Shown in pieces: positions 13,446-25,114 of a stretch of DNA of 64,000 nucleotides; within the stretch, counting starts at the first letter, position 1, and each line of letters opens with the position of its first letter. Origin of the DNA: Heliopora coerulea (lineage: Eukaryota > Cnidaria > Anthozoa > Scleralcyonacea > Helioporidae); the NCBI GenBank assembly GCA_030142905.1, contig JASJOG010000067.1, positions 992,001 to 1,056,000 of the forward strand, read 5' to 3'. Made by a program: the position numbers and the translations under genes. The notes beneath the pieces are model-generated. The model had not been told where the DNA came from, did not search any database, and saw only the letters and a list, made by a program, of their open reading frames with translations.

Positions 13446-16400
13446 TTTCATTCTTTTTTCTATCTTTCTTTCCTTCTTTCTTTTTTCTTTCTTTCTTTCA
13501 TCCTTTCTTTCTCACTTTCTTTCTCTCTTTCTTTTCTTTCTTTTTTTCTCACTTTCTCTCTTTCTTTTTTTCACACTTTCTTTCTTTCATTCTTACTTTC
13601 TTTCTCTCTTTCTTTCTCTTATTCTTTCTTACTCGCTTTTCTTTTTTTTTTCTTCGTTTCGCTTCTTCTCTCTTCCTTTCATTTTTTCTTTCTTTCATTC
13701 ATTCATTCCCCCTATCTAGGCCCCGACTGTGATTCCTCCTGCGATTGGCAAGACTCTTCATCAGACGAGGAGACCAAACATGAGGATGGAAATGGCGTAT
13801 GTGAATGTGGTGAAGCTTCAAACTCCTTGAGTACTTCGCCTTCTCCAGTGTCCTCGAGACCTGTTTCACAGTGCGATATTTTATGCGCGTGTTCGCATGA
13901 CGATAAATCCTTCGCCTCAGTGCCCGGTACAAAAACCATATTGTGGTTTATTTTTATGAGGGTTTTGTAGTTCTTTTATCTTGGTTAGGACTATCATTTT
14001 ATTTTCCCTGACGTATCTTCATAAGCATTTACGAAAAGACCATTACCAGCTGACAACTTTGAGAAATAGACCAAGAGATATACCCCGACGAACGACATCT
14101 TGTAATCTCATTATCTGAGTTACAAGACAATGCGAAACTGATCATGGTGATATTTTGACTTTATTTCCAAGTCATTGTCAAACCTTATATGTTTTAAACA
14201 AAGCCGCTGTTTTGTACCTCCATACATTTAGAATTTGAGTATTTGATCAAGGGACTCCGAACACGAAAAATGACAAAAACCTTGGGGCTATGCCTCTGGG
14301 TTTCCATCATTTTCTCGTGTTTAGTACCCCAGATGAAACACTTGAACTCTTCTTCGAATCTAATCTAGGCTACGTTGACACTAGACCAAATTTCTCTGAA
14401 TTCGAAGGTGATCCGGAGACTTTTCATTCGGATTCAAAGTAGCCGTTTACACTGAAGTAACAAATCCAGTACAGAAAATCTTCGGATTGCACACGAATCC
14501 CGATAAATACGAATCTGGAAAAGAATCTGGATACTTTAAATCCGGACAGCTAAGACTCTGGAGAAATTTTTCTCGTTTCTGTGAATGACAACCGAAGTAG
14601 CCAGTGGTGGACAATTTTTTATTAGAGGCTGTAATAAACAATAAACGGAAAGAAATCTTTCGGTTGTTCAGCGTCACTTTCAATAAAGTTTGTGAAGATT
14701 TACGTCCATGCTTAGACAAGAAAGCACTGCTTGCTTTAACGCGAGCATGCAATTAATCCCGATATTTTTTCCTGCGTGAACGATCAACGAATCTGAATGC
14801 AATTTTTTTGTCAATCCGAATACTTTTTGAATCAGACGACTTTTGCTGTAGTGTAAGCGTAGCCCTAATCGACTTTATTTCACAAGGGTAATTTATACAT
14901 TTTTACCTTAAAAAAGTACTCTCCCAAATGGCCCTTGTTGTGTATAAGAAATAGATATTCTGTTTATGTGAATATATACAAAGAACACATAAACAAACTT
15001 TGCAGAATACAGAATACAGATAACAATTGATCAATGGCACGTAGAATTATAACAATGACAAACTACAGAATATTTACAATGAACAGATGAAAACTGTTCT
15101 AGATGGTCAACATGAAAATTTAATGCGAGGAAGAATGATTTAATTCGACGTTTAAAAAAGCAGAGAATATGACTGTTGATGATCTTTATGTCGATTGGTA
15201 GTGAGTTAAAGAGCATTGCTCCACTATAAGATAACTTGGACTTCCCAAGTTCAGATCTAACAGACGATAATATTGGATCTGTTAATCTGTTTAGCTCTAT
15301 AAAGATCTCGTGTTTGAACTATTATACAAGCACCTGCAAAATGATTGGAAAAAACTCGATTGTCTTCTCGGTTTTCAACTCACTTCTCTGTGTTTGGAAA
15401 TCAGATCAGGCATTCGTTCTTCTTGGGGCTGTTCTGATGCTAAAACTCTTAATCGCGATTAAGATATAATTAATCTTGAATTAATCTTGCTTCAATTGCT
15501 AGGGTGAGTAAAGTAATGGAAATGCTTTACACTCCCTCTAGCACATATAAAAAATACAAGTCAGCACTTTTAGCGAATATATAATTAACATAAATAATAT
15601 TCTTTTTTCTTTACAATGCTTTTTTGTAATTTTAATGTATTTACAATTGTTCTATAAAAATTTTATCGCGTTAATCTTGCAAAGAATTTAATCCCGTTAA
15701 TCTTGCAATTAATCACATTGTCAAAACAGCCCTAGTACTTCTGTATGGTCAATTACTCAAAACGTTTTCTACATTTCTGTGTAGTTCTTGTCCAAAATCA
15801 TGCTGCGCATGGCTGTTTTCTTTCTAGATTTTGATCGCTACTCAGCTTGTTGCGATCACTCGTTCGACGAGCTGTTTGAGAATGAAGTTAATCCGAGCAG
15901 CTCATCAAGCGTCGATGAAGATGAATTGCCAAGCGAGGTTGGAGCTTCGAATTCTAAAAATGCTTCAGCCGCCTCGGAACAGTTGGACAGTATTTTACCG
16001 TGTGATGTTTCGTGTGTGTTTTCTGACGAGGAGGAGGATTTCAGCGATTTGGTGCCTGGTACGAAATGTCTTTTGTGGTTTGTCGTTCACGTTCTCCTTT
16101 CTCTTTTCCTGCCTTGAACTTCTTCTTCTTCTACTTCTTCTTCTTCTACTTCTTCTTGTTCGTCTTCTTCTTTTCCCTCTTCTCCTTGTTCTTCTCCTAC
16201 TTCTTTTTCTTCTTTTCTTTCTCCTTATTTTCCTTCTTCTTCTTCTTCCTCTTCTTCCTTTTCTTGTTCTTTTTCTTCTTTTTTTCTTTTCTTTTTTTTC
16301 TTCTTTTCTCTTTTTTCTTCTTTTCTTTTTTTTTCTTCTTTTCTTTTTTTTTCTTCTTTTCTTTTTTTTTCTTCTTTTCTTTTTTTTTCTTCTTTTCTTT

Positions 16401-18135
16401 TTTTTTCTTCTTTTCTTTTTTTTTCTTCTTTTCTTTTCTTCTTTTCTTTTTTTTTCTTCTTTTCTTTTTTTTTCTTCTTTTCTTTTTTTTCTTCTTTTCT
16501 TTTTTTTTCTTCTTTTCTTTTTTTTTCTTCTTTTCTTTTTTTTTCTTCTTTTCTTTTTTTTTCTTCTTTTCTTTTTTTTTCTTCTTTTCTTTTTTTTTCT
16601 TCTTTTCTTTTTTTTTCTTCTTTTCTTTTTTTTTCTTCTTTTCTTTTTTTTTCTTCTTTTCTTTTTTTTTCTTCTTTTCTTTTTTTTTCTTCTTTTCTTT
16701 TTTTTTCTTCTTTTCTTTTTTTTTCTTCTTTTCTTTTTTTTTCTTCTTTTCTTTTTTTTTCTTCTTTTCTTTTTTTTTCTTCTTTTCTTTTTTTTTCTTC
16801 TTTTCTTTTTTTTTCTTCTTTTCTTTTTTTTTCTTCTTTTCTTTTTTTTTCTTCTTTTCTTTTTTTTTCTTCTTTTTCCTTTCCTCTTCCTCTCTCTTCT
16901 TATTTTTCGCCTCCTTTTTCTTCTTCTCCTACTTCTTTTTCTTCTTTTCCTTCGTCTTTTTCTTCTTTCTTTCCTTGCTCTTCTTTTTTCCTTCTTTTTT
17001 CTTTTTTTGTTCTTTTTTTCTTCTTTTCCTTCTTTTCTTCTTCCTCCTCCTTCTTCTTCTTGTCCTTCTTCTTCCCTTTCTTCTTGTCCTTCTTGCTCCT
17101 CTTCTTCTTTTCCTTCTTCTTCTCTCTCTTTCTCTTCGTTTTCTTCTTCCTCTTCTCATTTTTCGTCCACCTCTCTTCCTTTTTCTCCTTCTTCTCCTTC
17201 TTCGTCTTCCATTTCTTCTCCTCCTGTTTTTTCTTCTTCACATAACCGATTAGAGTCTTCAAACAACTCATGTTCTTCACCGCATTGATAATACCTAGAT
17301 ATAGTTTTACAAGAAAACTGCAGCGAGTCGGACGGTGAAGAACACCATGACAGTGGCTCCTACGAAGTTGACGGGTAAGCAATAATGTAAAATGTAGAAA
17401 GACCGTAGTTTACAGATACCCACGAAAAGACACACAAGTTGATACGAACCTGAGTCAGTGATGTTATGTCAAATAATACACAGGTCAAATACGTTGGTCT
17501 TTGTCCGTGTCATTTTACCCGATGACCCAATCAGCATACGTATAAATATATACATATATATACATATATACTTGTATATATATACATACACTTATATATA
17601 CATACGCTTATATATACATACGCTTATATATACATACACTTATACATATACACATATATACATATACATACGTGTACTTATACGTATACTGGGACCTATA
17701 CATATACGTATACACACGCACATACACGTACACATATACATTTACATATACATATACACATACACATACACACACATATACATTTACATATACATGTACA
17801 CATACACACACATACACATACACAGACATGTACACATACATATACACATATACATTTACATATACATATACACATACACACACATACACATAGACATATA
17901 CACATACACATATACACACATACATATACATATACATAAACATATACACATACACACACGTACACGTACTCACACATACACACACACATAGACATAGATA
18001 TATACACACATACATATACATTTACATATACATTTACATATACACATACACATATACACATACACACATACATAGACATAGACATAGACATATACACATA
18101 TACATAGACATATACACATATACATATATATATAC

Positions 18136-18190
<55 letters not shown>

Positions 18191-21100
18191 CACATTTACA
18201 TATACACATACACACATATACACATACACACATATACACATACACACATATACACATACACACATATACACATACACACATATACACATACACACATATA
18301 CACATACACACATATACACATACACACATATACACATACACACATATACACATACACACACGTATACACATACACACACATACATGGACATAGACATAGA
18401 CAGACATATACGTACACATATACGTACATATATACGTGTACCTATACATTGGCTCTGTGATATAAAAAAATTGGTTCTAATCATGCTGATATTGTAACAT
18501 TCTTAGATTAGCGTCAGACTCGGTAGAAGAATCCAATTTTATCGCTGAATTTGAAGCATTAACCGAGGTTAGTTTTGTGTTGCAATGAAGACCAAGGCTT
18601 CTGATTGCGCACTCATAGGTGCACGGGGGTAGGTGGGTTTATGACAACTTAGCCATATTATACCAGCTTAAACGAGCATTCTGTTCCCAGATGACTCGAT
18701 AACTCAACAGGTAATGCAGCGACCTAGAAATGCGAAGATGTGAGTTTGACCCCGCTGAAGTCAACTCATTTTTTTTTGTTAACTGTATCTTAGTACAGTT
18801 TAATCATGAAACTTCCTCTTCTGATTACGCATATTGTCCGCATTTTGCGTATTTGAGCTTCATATCATCCAGATTTTACCTTTAATTAACACCTGCGTTC
18901 ACCATACTTACCCGATTGGACGGTTGGTTGCAAGCTGTAGACCGGGGTACCTGGGCACAAAACAGTCGTATTTGGATTCAGGTTAAGATCCGACCTGACG
19001 GTATCTTGAATTGACCACTGCCCCCTCTGTAGCTTGCACCTATCACACCAATACAAATTGGTGGAAAGAACTTACCATTTAAACATCGAATGAAGGATGG
19101 GAAGGTGGGTGATGAGATTTACGGAGCAGACACTGCTTGTCGTGCAAGTGAACTACTCATGCTCGTTGAGCTGTACCCATGCCTTAAGTTATCATCCTCG
19201 ATCTAAGCGCGCACCCAGGGCATACCACGCTCGGTTCCCTTGTTGTCAACCTTGTTTATTTCATAACCTCACTAACCCTAGTAAATGCTCTCTGAATTTG
19301 ATTCTGTAAAGTAAATGATGTTACAATTAGATTAGTTTAAGCAGCGTTGGTCGCGTTATGGCAAGTAAAGAATTATATTGAAACAACATGTTGTTGACTG
19401 AGTTCTGTCTATACGCGAAATGACGCGCTCTGATTGGCTGCCTAACCGTGCAATAAGTCCCCCGTACAGACCGGCAAGTTTTGGCGGGAACATTTTCAAG
19501 CTGATTTGAGGATAAACTAAAGCTAGTGTTACACGATGCAACGTTTTATGAAACCTGTCTTGCAACGCGTTTCGAGACAGGCCTAGGGAAAGTGTTACAC
19601 GGTGCAATATCAGTGACACGAACTCGCAAACTTTATAACTTTTGGCGAAACCTGCCTCGCAACGAGGACCGGCACAGGTTCATGACATTGCGAGGGGTGA
19701 CGCGTTGCAATGTGTCATGAATCCCGTCTCGCAATGCCGTTACAAAACAGGTTTCGCAAATCATTGCGTCGTGCAACGCTAGCTTAACCAGATCCAGGTG
19801 CATTTTACAAAAGATTCTCAACAACAAACTACTGAACACGTTGCTAAATTGTTTCAACTATGATTTTAATCAGAAAACTGGATGAATATATCAAAAAAAT
19901 GAAAACATAAACGCGAAGTAATAGGTGAAAAAGCTAGCAAACCTGAGGCGCTAACTCGCGAAATAAATAATGCATCAACGATGGTATACGTATGGTCTCT
20001 TCACGTCGAGATAGCGTCATCAAAACTGAAAATCTTGGAAAGGGGCGCCCACAAACTGTGACCAAGGACCCATTTTGGCTCGCGACGGCCCTGACCCCGG
20101 ATACAACTGTGTGCATCGTATCAAACTTACGTCACGAAGTTTTCACATTCATTTTGTACACTGGCAGTCCATGTTGTACCAGCCGAATAGACCGTCAACT
20201 CTCGCCTTGTGGACACTTCGTTATTACGGACAGGAGCGAGCTCCCGGCAAAAATGTATAGTTTGTAGCTGAAACAGCTGTCGTTATTACGGGCTTAGTGC
20301 GTAGTGGGTAGTAGTAGTAGTGGTAGTACCTTTATGAAAAGACTTCTGTACAGTCAGACTGCTTACATAATTGTTTTAAATTTTCTAGTTGTTCTTCGGT
20401 GCAATTGCTTCACGAATTGGTGAGGTAGGTGTATTTCCCCAACGTCGTTCATTACGGTATTTTCAGCAGAATCGACTCTTCATGTGGCTGCCAAGGGTAA
20501 GCCACCTAGTAGGGTAGTATACTATCCTTCGTTTGCTTTTCGCGTTTTCATCCACAACTAATCGACAAATCTAGCGACCAAGCATTGCTAAAAAATGACC
20601 AAACAAACAAGTAAAAGGAGCTCCTATTGAGAGAGTTCGCTGGAGCGGAATCTTTGTAAAGTTCCACCCACACATAGGCTCGAAGATTATGGTTACAGGG
20701 TTCGTGTTACTCCTTGAACTTCTTGAGCGCCTTGAATACTCCTTGAATCTAATTTTGACTTTCAAGGACGCTTGAAGAGCGCTTGAAATTTACAGTTTGT
20801 CTAAAACTCCTTGAATACACCTCGAATAGTATGTTCAGGTAAAAGTAAATAAGGTAGTGGACCTTGCAGAAAAACGGAAGATGTTTCACGTCACTAAGGC
20901 TAATAGCTATAGGAAAACAATAAAGACCATGAAATGATGGTACAATAGATAAAGAAACTAAAGGAATGGTTTTCAGTTCTCGTGATTTTTTAACTGCTGT
21001 AGTACAGTTTCACTGAAATCGAACGATAGATGGTACCTTAAACAAACATTTTGTGAAATGCAACGTTTGAAGTTTATTGTCTTTTGTTGTTAGAAAATTT

Positions 21101-22319
21101 CCTAATACTCCTTGACAACTGTCATTTTCCTCCTTGAAAACTCCTTGAATACTCCTTGAATTCAACTTTGCTAGAGCAGCACGAACGCTGTAGTTGACGT
21201 ACTTTTTGCTATACACTCGCAGAACTGTCCAGTATCCTTTAACTCCTTTCCGGCGGCATAAGACTTCTACCATTCTACTCTGGCTAACGCCAGACGATTT
21301 TACTCGTTAAGGGGAGAGCTCCCGCCTTGGAAGAGTTAGTGTAAGACACTTCTCTAGTGATTACCGACCAAGCTCACTGGGGTCATTGTAAGGAATTTTT
21401 GATTTCGACAACCGGCATCGGCTGTGGTTAAAAACTAAATCACACCTGCAGTGGTATCACATTTATTATATTTTGAAAATTATTCAATTCATACACTACA
21501 GATTAAGTTTGCAAACAATCCCCGGAGATAATGAAAATTTTTGCTTGTTTTAAAAATATGTGCTCAAGGACTTTTGGATTGAGGGACAACATTGGAGATC
21601 ATCAGCACGTATTATATGGCAAAGTTGGGAAAATTTTGCTTAAATTTATTTGACACAGTAGTTAGTCTTGCCGATTACTTTCTCTCGCATTCCTCTGCAT
21701 GTTTGGTTGTAATGTCGGTGCTTTTAAGTTTAAGTCATATGGAAGTCTCGAACTGGAAATGGTAGGTACCAGGTCAAGTCTCAAGTCAGTTAGGAGATGT
21801 CGCAAAGCTTTGACTTTAGTTCCCCGCTGTACCGGTTTTTCAGCGCATCCGTCATCCTCCTGGCAAGTGCAATCGTGAAGTGATTTTTATGTTTAAGGAG
21901 ACTTGATTTCTCAGGAAGCTCTCCGACGAATTCTCCAAACTACCAAGTTTACACAGTACTGAAGTGTGTATTTCAGAATATATTTAAATATTTACATGTC
22001 GAAAGAAAATTATACTTTGAGTGGTTAACGAGTCTTGTACTCCTAGGTGTTTAATGTATAAATACTTGATTGACTGATTCATTGATTGATTCATTGATTA
22101 GTTGATTGATCGGTTGGTTTGTTGATTGATTGATTGATTGATTGACCGATTGATTGACTGATTGATTGTCTGGTTCATTCATTGATTGATTGACTGACTC
22201 ATTGATTGATTGATTGACTGATTGATTGATTGATTGGTTGACTGTTTGATTGGTTGACTGATTAATTGGTTGACTAATTGATTGATTCATTGATTGACTA
22301 ATTGATTGATTGACTGATC

Positions 22320-22350
<31 letters not shown>

Positions 22351-24201
22351 GCAGGCTGTCATCAGGGCTACAGTGGCAGGAGGTGCTGAAGTGGATACCT
22401 CGACACCAGGTGTTCTTCCTGGCGTGATTGAGTGGTTACCGAAAATTCGTGTGACACAAAAGCATCTTGGTGTGTAATTTAGTTATACCTCTATTCTTTG
22501 TCCTTTATTTTTTTCCCCTTCTTTAGTCCGGCCATTTCCTTTTGCTTCTATTTCGTTCAATTTCTTTTCACTTCACCTTCCCGTCCTACTTTCATCCTTC
22601 ACCTCCTTCCCCTTCTCTCCCTCTCTCTCCTTTTTCCTTCATTTCTCTTTCGTTCCCTTCCATCACTTTCCTCTCCCTGCCTTCTCTACCCTATCCTTTC
22701 TTCCTCTCTCTCTTCCTTCCTTTTTTCTTTCTTTCTTTCTTTCCTTTCTTCCTTCCTTCCTTCTTTCTTTCTTTCTTTCTTTCTTTCTTTCCTTCCTTCT
22801 TTCTTTCTTTCTTTCCTTCCTTCCTCCCTTCCTTCCTTCCTTCCTTCCTTCCTTCTTCCCTTCCTTCCTTCCTTCCTTCCTCCCTCCCTTCGTCCCTTCC
22901 TTCCTTCCTTCCTTTTTTCCTTTCTTCCTTTCTTCTTTCCTTTCTTCATTTCTTCCTTCCTTTTTTCCTTCCTTCCTTTCTTCCTTCCTTTCTTCTTTCC
23001 TTCCTTTCTTCCTTCCTTCTTTTCTTCCTTCCTTTCATCATACCTTTTCCTTTACTGTATTCCTACTTCCCTTTGTTTTATTCCACCCCAAATTTCGTCC
23101 TTTTTTTCATTTTTCCTCTCCTCTATTCCACTCTTTTACAACTTCCTAACTGGCCGTCGACCATCCTTTCATCCTTCGACGGCAAGAGTGCTTTGATTGC
23201 CAACCTTTGTTTCTTGGCGAAACCCTTTATTGACAGGCGAGATTTTGATTGCGTTCTAGATGATGGAAAGTGTTGTTCTATATGTCACTGTGAATACGAT
23301 CTGGGTCGAGACGCTACGTTGCTGCCGTGTAAACATTTCTATCACGAGTCCTGCATTAGCAAGTGGTTAAAAATGGTAATTTTATCTTAGATTATAGAAT
23401 AACATCATATTAACATGCGTCCTATGCAAGGTATGATTGGATTAGCCTCATTTTCTCTAAGAGTTCAAAGATACTCTTACGGATGAGCGTTAAGTTGTCT
23501 CTGAGTATAGAGAAACTCATGGATGTCCTCTCATGGATAAACATTAAGTTGTCGCGAGAAAATCTCGTGCACTTAAGTTGGGTAAAAACTCGCGGTGGAC
23601 CGGTATCCCGAAGGTGCGAGTTCAAATCCCACTCGAGTCAACATTTTTCAGTTGACTTCGGCTTTGTGAGATTATCATGAAAAACGTCTGTTCATTTATC
23701 TCTGAGGGTGATTTCTATTTTGTGTAAGAGTACAGAGACATGGATGACGTCACAAAAACTCGAAAAAACCTTCCTTACTTTATAAAATAAATAGAAAACA
23801 TCTTTCGTGTATCTGTACCGTGATGGAAACATGAATGACGTCATTTCAACTGGAAAAGTACCACAAAACACTCGGCTACGCCCCGTGTTTTCACTAGGCA
23901 TTTTCCGGTTGAAATGACGTTATTCGTATATCTATCACAGCACAGAGACATTCAAGGAATTTTCTATTTGTTGAATACTCATTACGACAGAGAGTTTGTC
24001 TTATTAAATTACCCTGACCGCACCTCTTCCATTTTTTCATCGTGAACTGTTTGTTTTTCTTGCTCCACCAATGCAATTTATTCCGTTTTAACTTCATTTT
24101 GGGCGTAAAATTTGGATAGCAATTGGTTTTCTTCTCTATTCTTTTTTCTGTAGCACGCAACTTGTCCTACATGCCGCTATGTCTTGCCGTACCAGAAATG
24201 A
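3172..24201 (+). CDS. TTC3: TTC3-like TPR and RING-H2 E3 ubiquitin ligase
   Basis: Twenty-one coding exons join in phase to 633 codons: 3172-3270, 4976-5028, 5130-5217, 5413-5466, 6463-6524, 6777-6853, 7791-7876, 8638-8732, 10275-10337, 10938-10992, 12024-12156, 13050-13160, 13720-13926, 15828-16058, 17314-17374 (acceptor may be 17305), 18507-18567, 20389-20424, 20467-20496, 22355-22469, 23242-23375, 24154-24201. Residues about 174-290 are TPR repeats ([40 protein letters not shown]). The middle is acidic and Ser/Asp-rich. Residues about 573-632 are a RING-H2 finger: [13 protein letters not shown], then CPTC. TPR near the N-terminal half with a terminal RING-H2 and matching TPR wording points to TTC3, a ubiquitin ligase that in vertebrates is about three times longer. 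The expected role is cytoplasmic E2 recruitment. Weak points are the C|GTTTGT donor at 12156 and the GCGAG acceptor at 23241; both are chosen by phase. Family level is fairly sure, exact orthology less so. Confidence 0.78.
6899..7720. repeat. GAATGAATGAAG-type degenerate satellite
   Basis: About 800 bases of drifting GAATGAAG/GGAATGAA words in a TTC3-like intron, ending some 70 bases before the exon at 7791. It is purine-rich on the sense strand, unlike the other long arrays of this gene. The minus-strand open frames across it are artefacts of the repeat. Confidence 0.85.
8861..9006. mobile_element. Foldback MITE
   Basis: Two arms of about 55 bases (8861-8916 and 8949-9006) are near-perfect inverted repeats containing TTTCATCAGATATCCAAAC and its complement. 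The arms are close enough to form a hairpin. A fragment of the same arm recurs at 9074-9090. Confidence 0.7.
9176..10060. repeat. Nested direct and inverted repeat cluster
   Basis: A segment of about 210 bp at 9186-9400 is repeated almost exactly at 9618-9830. Parts of it are inverted at 9421-9535 and 9985-10050 (GGCTTTATTCCGCGTTTTGTG against its complement). Between the last two, 9840-9897 and 9927-9980 form a long hairpin whose arms carry CTGATGATG and CGAAACGTT. The small frames here are repeat artefacts. Confidence 0.75.
11810..11957 (-). mobile_element. tRNA-derived SINE (second family)
   Basis: On the minus strand the sequence reads CGTAGCTCAGCTGGAAGAGC followed by CAGGTTCGGTTCCCAACCG, that is, an RNA polymerase III A box and B box spaced as in a tRNA. 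A non-tRNA body follows, running to an AT-rich tail near 11810. The anticodon arm does not pair well, so it is not a functional tRNA gene. Confidence 0.6.
12360..12850. repeat. TG-rich degenerate simple repeat
   Basis: Loose GTGTGTG/GAGTGTG words in a TTC3-like intron, on the sense strand. Confidence 0.6.
13259..13711. repeat. (TTTC)n/(TTCC)n array
   Basis: About 450 bases of sense-strand pyrimidine repeat. It runs directly into the CTATCTAG acceptor at 13719, so it is continuous with the polypyrimidine tract of that splice site. Confidence 0.9.
14366..14866. mobile_element. MITE-like element with GGCTACG termini
   Basis: The ends read GGCTACGTTGACACT and, inverted, GGCTACGCTTACACT, about 500 bases apart. 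The inside repeats GAATCCGGA/TTCGGATT words. No transposase frame is visible. Sequence resembling one end recurs near 28886-28960. Confidence 0.55.
15060..15300 (-). pseudogene. Non-LTR retrotransposon ORF2 tail fragment
   Basis: The minus strand encodes [20 protein letters not shown] then [20 protein letters not shown]. This is the usual LINE ORF2 C-terminal pattern (R-x-E-L-G ... LWNSLP-x-x-I ... FK-x-x-L). Only the tail remains, inside a TTC3-like intron; no reverse transcriptase core is present. Confidence 0.6.
16118..17237. repeat. 1.1 kb homopyrimidine block with an 18 bp tandem array
   Basis: The plus strand is almost pure C/T for over 1.1 kb. From about 16310 to 16870 it is a very regular array of an 18 bp unit (TTCTTTTCTTTTTTTTTC-like), some thirty copies. 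It lies in a TTC3-like intron about 70 bases before the exon at 17305/17314. The long Phe/Leu/Ser frames here are not genes. Confidence 0.95.
17541..18440. repeat. TATACA/CACATA microsatellite with (TA)n core
   Basis: About 900 bases of alternating purine-pyrimidine words (ATATACACATACACAC). A pure TA run lies near 18140-18185 and a regular 14 bp unit (ACACATATACACAT) near 18205-18365. It ends about 65 bases before the exon at 18507. Confidence 0.95.
18688..18770 (+). mobile_element. tRNA-derived SINE fragment
   Basis: GACTCGATAACTCAACAGGTAATGCAGC is an eroded A box and TGTGAGTTTGACCCCGC an eroded B box, followed by AGTCAACT. It shares the preceding AAACGAGCA...CTGTTCCCAG with the copy at 58320. 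Confidence 0.55.
19405..19512 (+). mobile_element. Fragment of the 0.43 kb dispersed repeat
   Basis: GCTCTGATTGGCTGCCTAAC through TTTTGGCGGGAA...TTCAAGCTGATTT matches part of the copies at 43880 and 63545. Confidence 0.45.
19522..19790. mobile_element. MITE-like element with AAGCTAG termini
   Basis: The ends AAGCTAGTGTTACACGATGCAA and, inverted, AAGCTAGCGTTGCACGACGCAA lie about 265 bases apart. The inside repeats GCAACG, GAAACCTG and CATGA words many times. There is no coding capacity. Confidence 0.55.
22063..22347. repeat. (GATT)n array
   Basis: About 70 tetranucleotide units with scattered changes, ending a few bases before the acceptor at 22354. Confidence 0.9.
22500..23140. repeat. (TTCC)n/(TTTC)n array
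   Basis: Over 600 bases of sense-strand pyrimidines in the intron before the RING exon (23242). The long Ser/Phe frames across it are artefacts. The frame that continues into the RING motif is real only from about 23242. Confidence 0.9.
23588..23690 (+). mobile_element. tRNA-derived SINE, 5'-truncated
   Basis: It contains the B-box part GGTGCGAGTTCAAATCCCAC, then GAGTCAACATTTTTCAGTTGACTTCGGCTTTGTGAG, the same tail as the copy at 28028. Confidence 0.6.
23690..23960 (-). mobile_element. MITE family A, copy 1
   Basis: It shares ordered blocks with 39000-39290 and 47325-47600: GTGATAGAAACATG, ATGACGTCATTTCAACYGG, a central hairpin around GTGTTTTCAC, and TTTATAAAATAA with CTCGAG. No coding capacity. 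Confidence 0.6.
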
Positions 24202-24615
24202 CCAATTCTCTGCCGAAGGATGGATCTCATTTCGAGAATACCAAGTGCTGGTCTAAATATTAGTATGTAACTATAACACGTGGAACCCTAATAGGTCAAG
24301 TAAGCAAAGGTACCAAGCGTGGTGTTCCAGCGTAGTAACTAATGGTTTTGTTGTACAAGGAAATCTGCTGAGTAATCTTTCATATGAAAATTAGGTTCAA
24401 TTCAACTGTAAGTAAGGACTCATTCTTAATATACTGTCATATTAATAACGACCAGACGCTTCTGGTTTATAAAACATATCGGCAATAACGCGCGATCTTT
24501 GAGAGTTTTACTCGATCATTTTGTGCAGGGGACTATGGAATAACACTCGCGCGTTACTACTATTTAAAGTGTTTTATGAAGAAAACCTTTTGTCGTAATT
24601 AATGTGACAGGACAT

Positions 24616-25114
24616 CAGTGGCGTATATAACAATTTCTGGAAGAGGGGGGTGCGAGATTTGAAAAAATTCTGACAAGAGTTAGCCTAAATCGGGTTACCT
24701 GAACAAACGGCAAACGCATTTTTAGAGTTGAGAATTAGTAACAGCAGTCTAGCCTCGGCTGTTGTACGCGCAGACGGCGGCGCCAACCAACTAGTATGGA
24801 CTGGCTTCTTTTCAGAACACAAAATGTTACCAACAATTTTATAGGCTATTTTGATTACACGATTTTCCTGTTTCCACTACCGCATTTGCAATTGACTGTG
24901 CACTGTGCGTTAATTAATTCGTGTTTAAATTTTCATGTACCGTAATATTGTATCATTTCTATGATCTGCAAATGTCCAATTTTTGACGTTTCTAGTCCTG
25001 AAGGTTTTTTGACTTCTCAGAAAACGAAATGTAGTAAGTGTTCTCCCTCAAAATTTTCCGACAGAAATGTCCGGAGGTCGGTCTCCCCTGCCCCCCCCTG
25101 TATATACGCCACTG
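24616..25114. mobile_element. MITE with CAGTGGCGTATATA termini
   Basis: A 499 bp segment with perfect 14 bp terminal inverted repeats, CAGTGGCGTATATA and TATATACGCCACTG. The subterminal regions are also partly complementary (GGGGGG near the left end, CCCCCCCC near the right). It has no transposase frame. The CAGTGGCG end resembles cut-and-paste DNA transposons; the superfamily is not decided. Confidence 0.7.

Noticed and set aside
15831..17288. A 485-codon plus-strand frame rich in Phe, Leu and Ser
   Set aside because: Its start overlaps a real exon out of frame, and nearly all the rest is translated homopyrimidine repeat.
17608..18484. Long Val/Tyr/Cys minus-strand frames
   Set aside because: They are translations of the TATACA/CACATA microsatellite.
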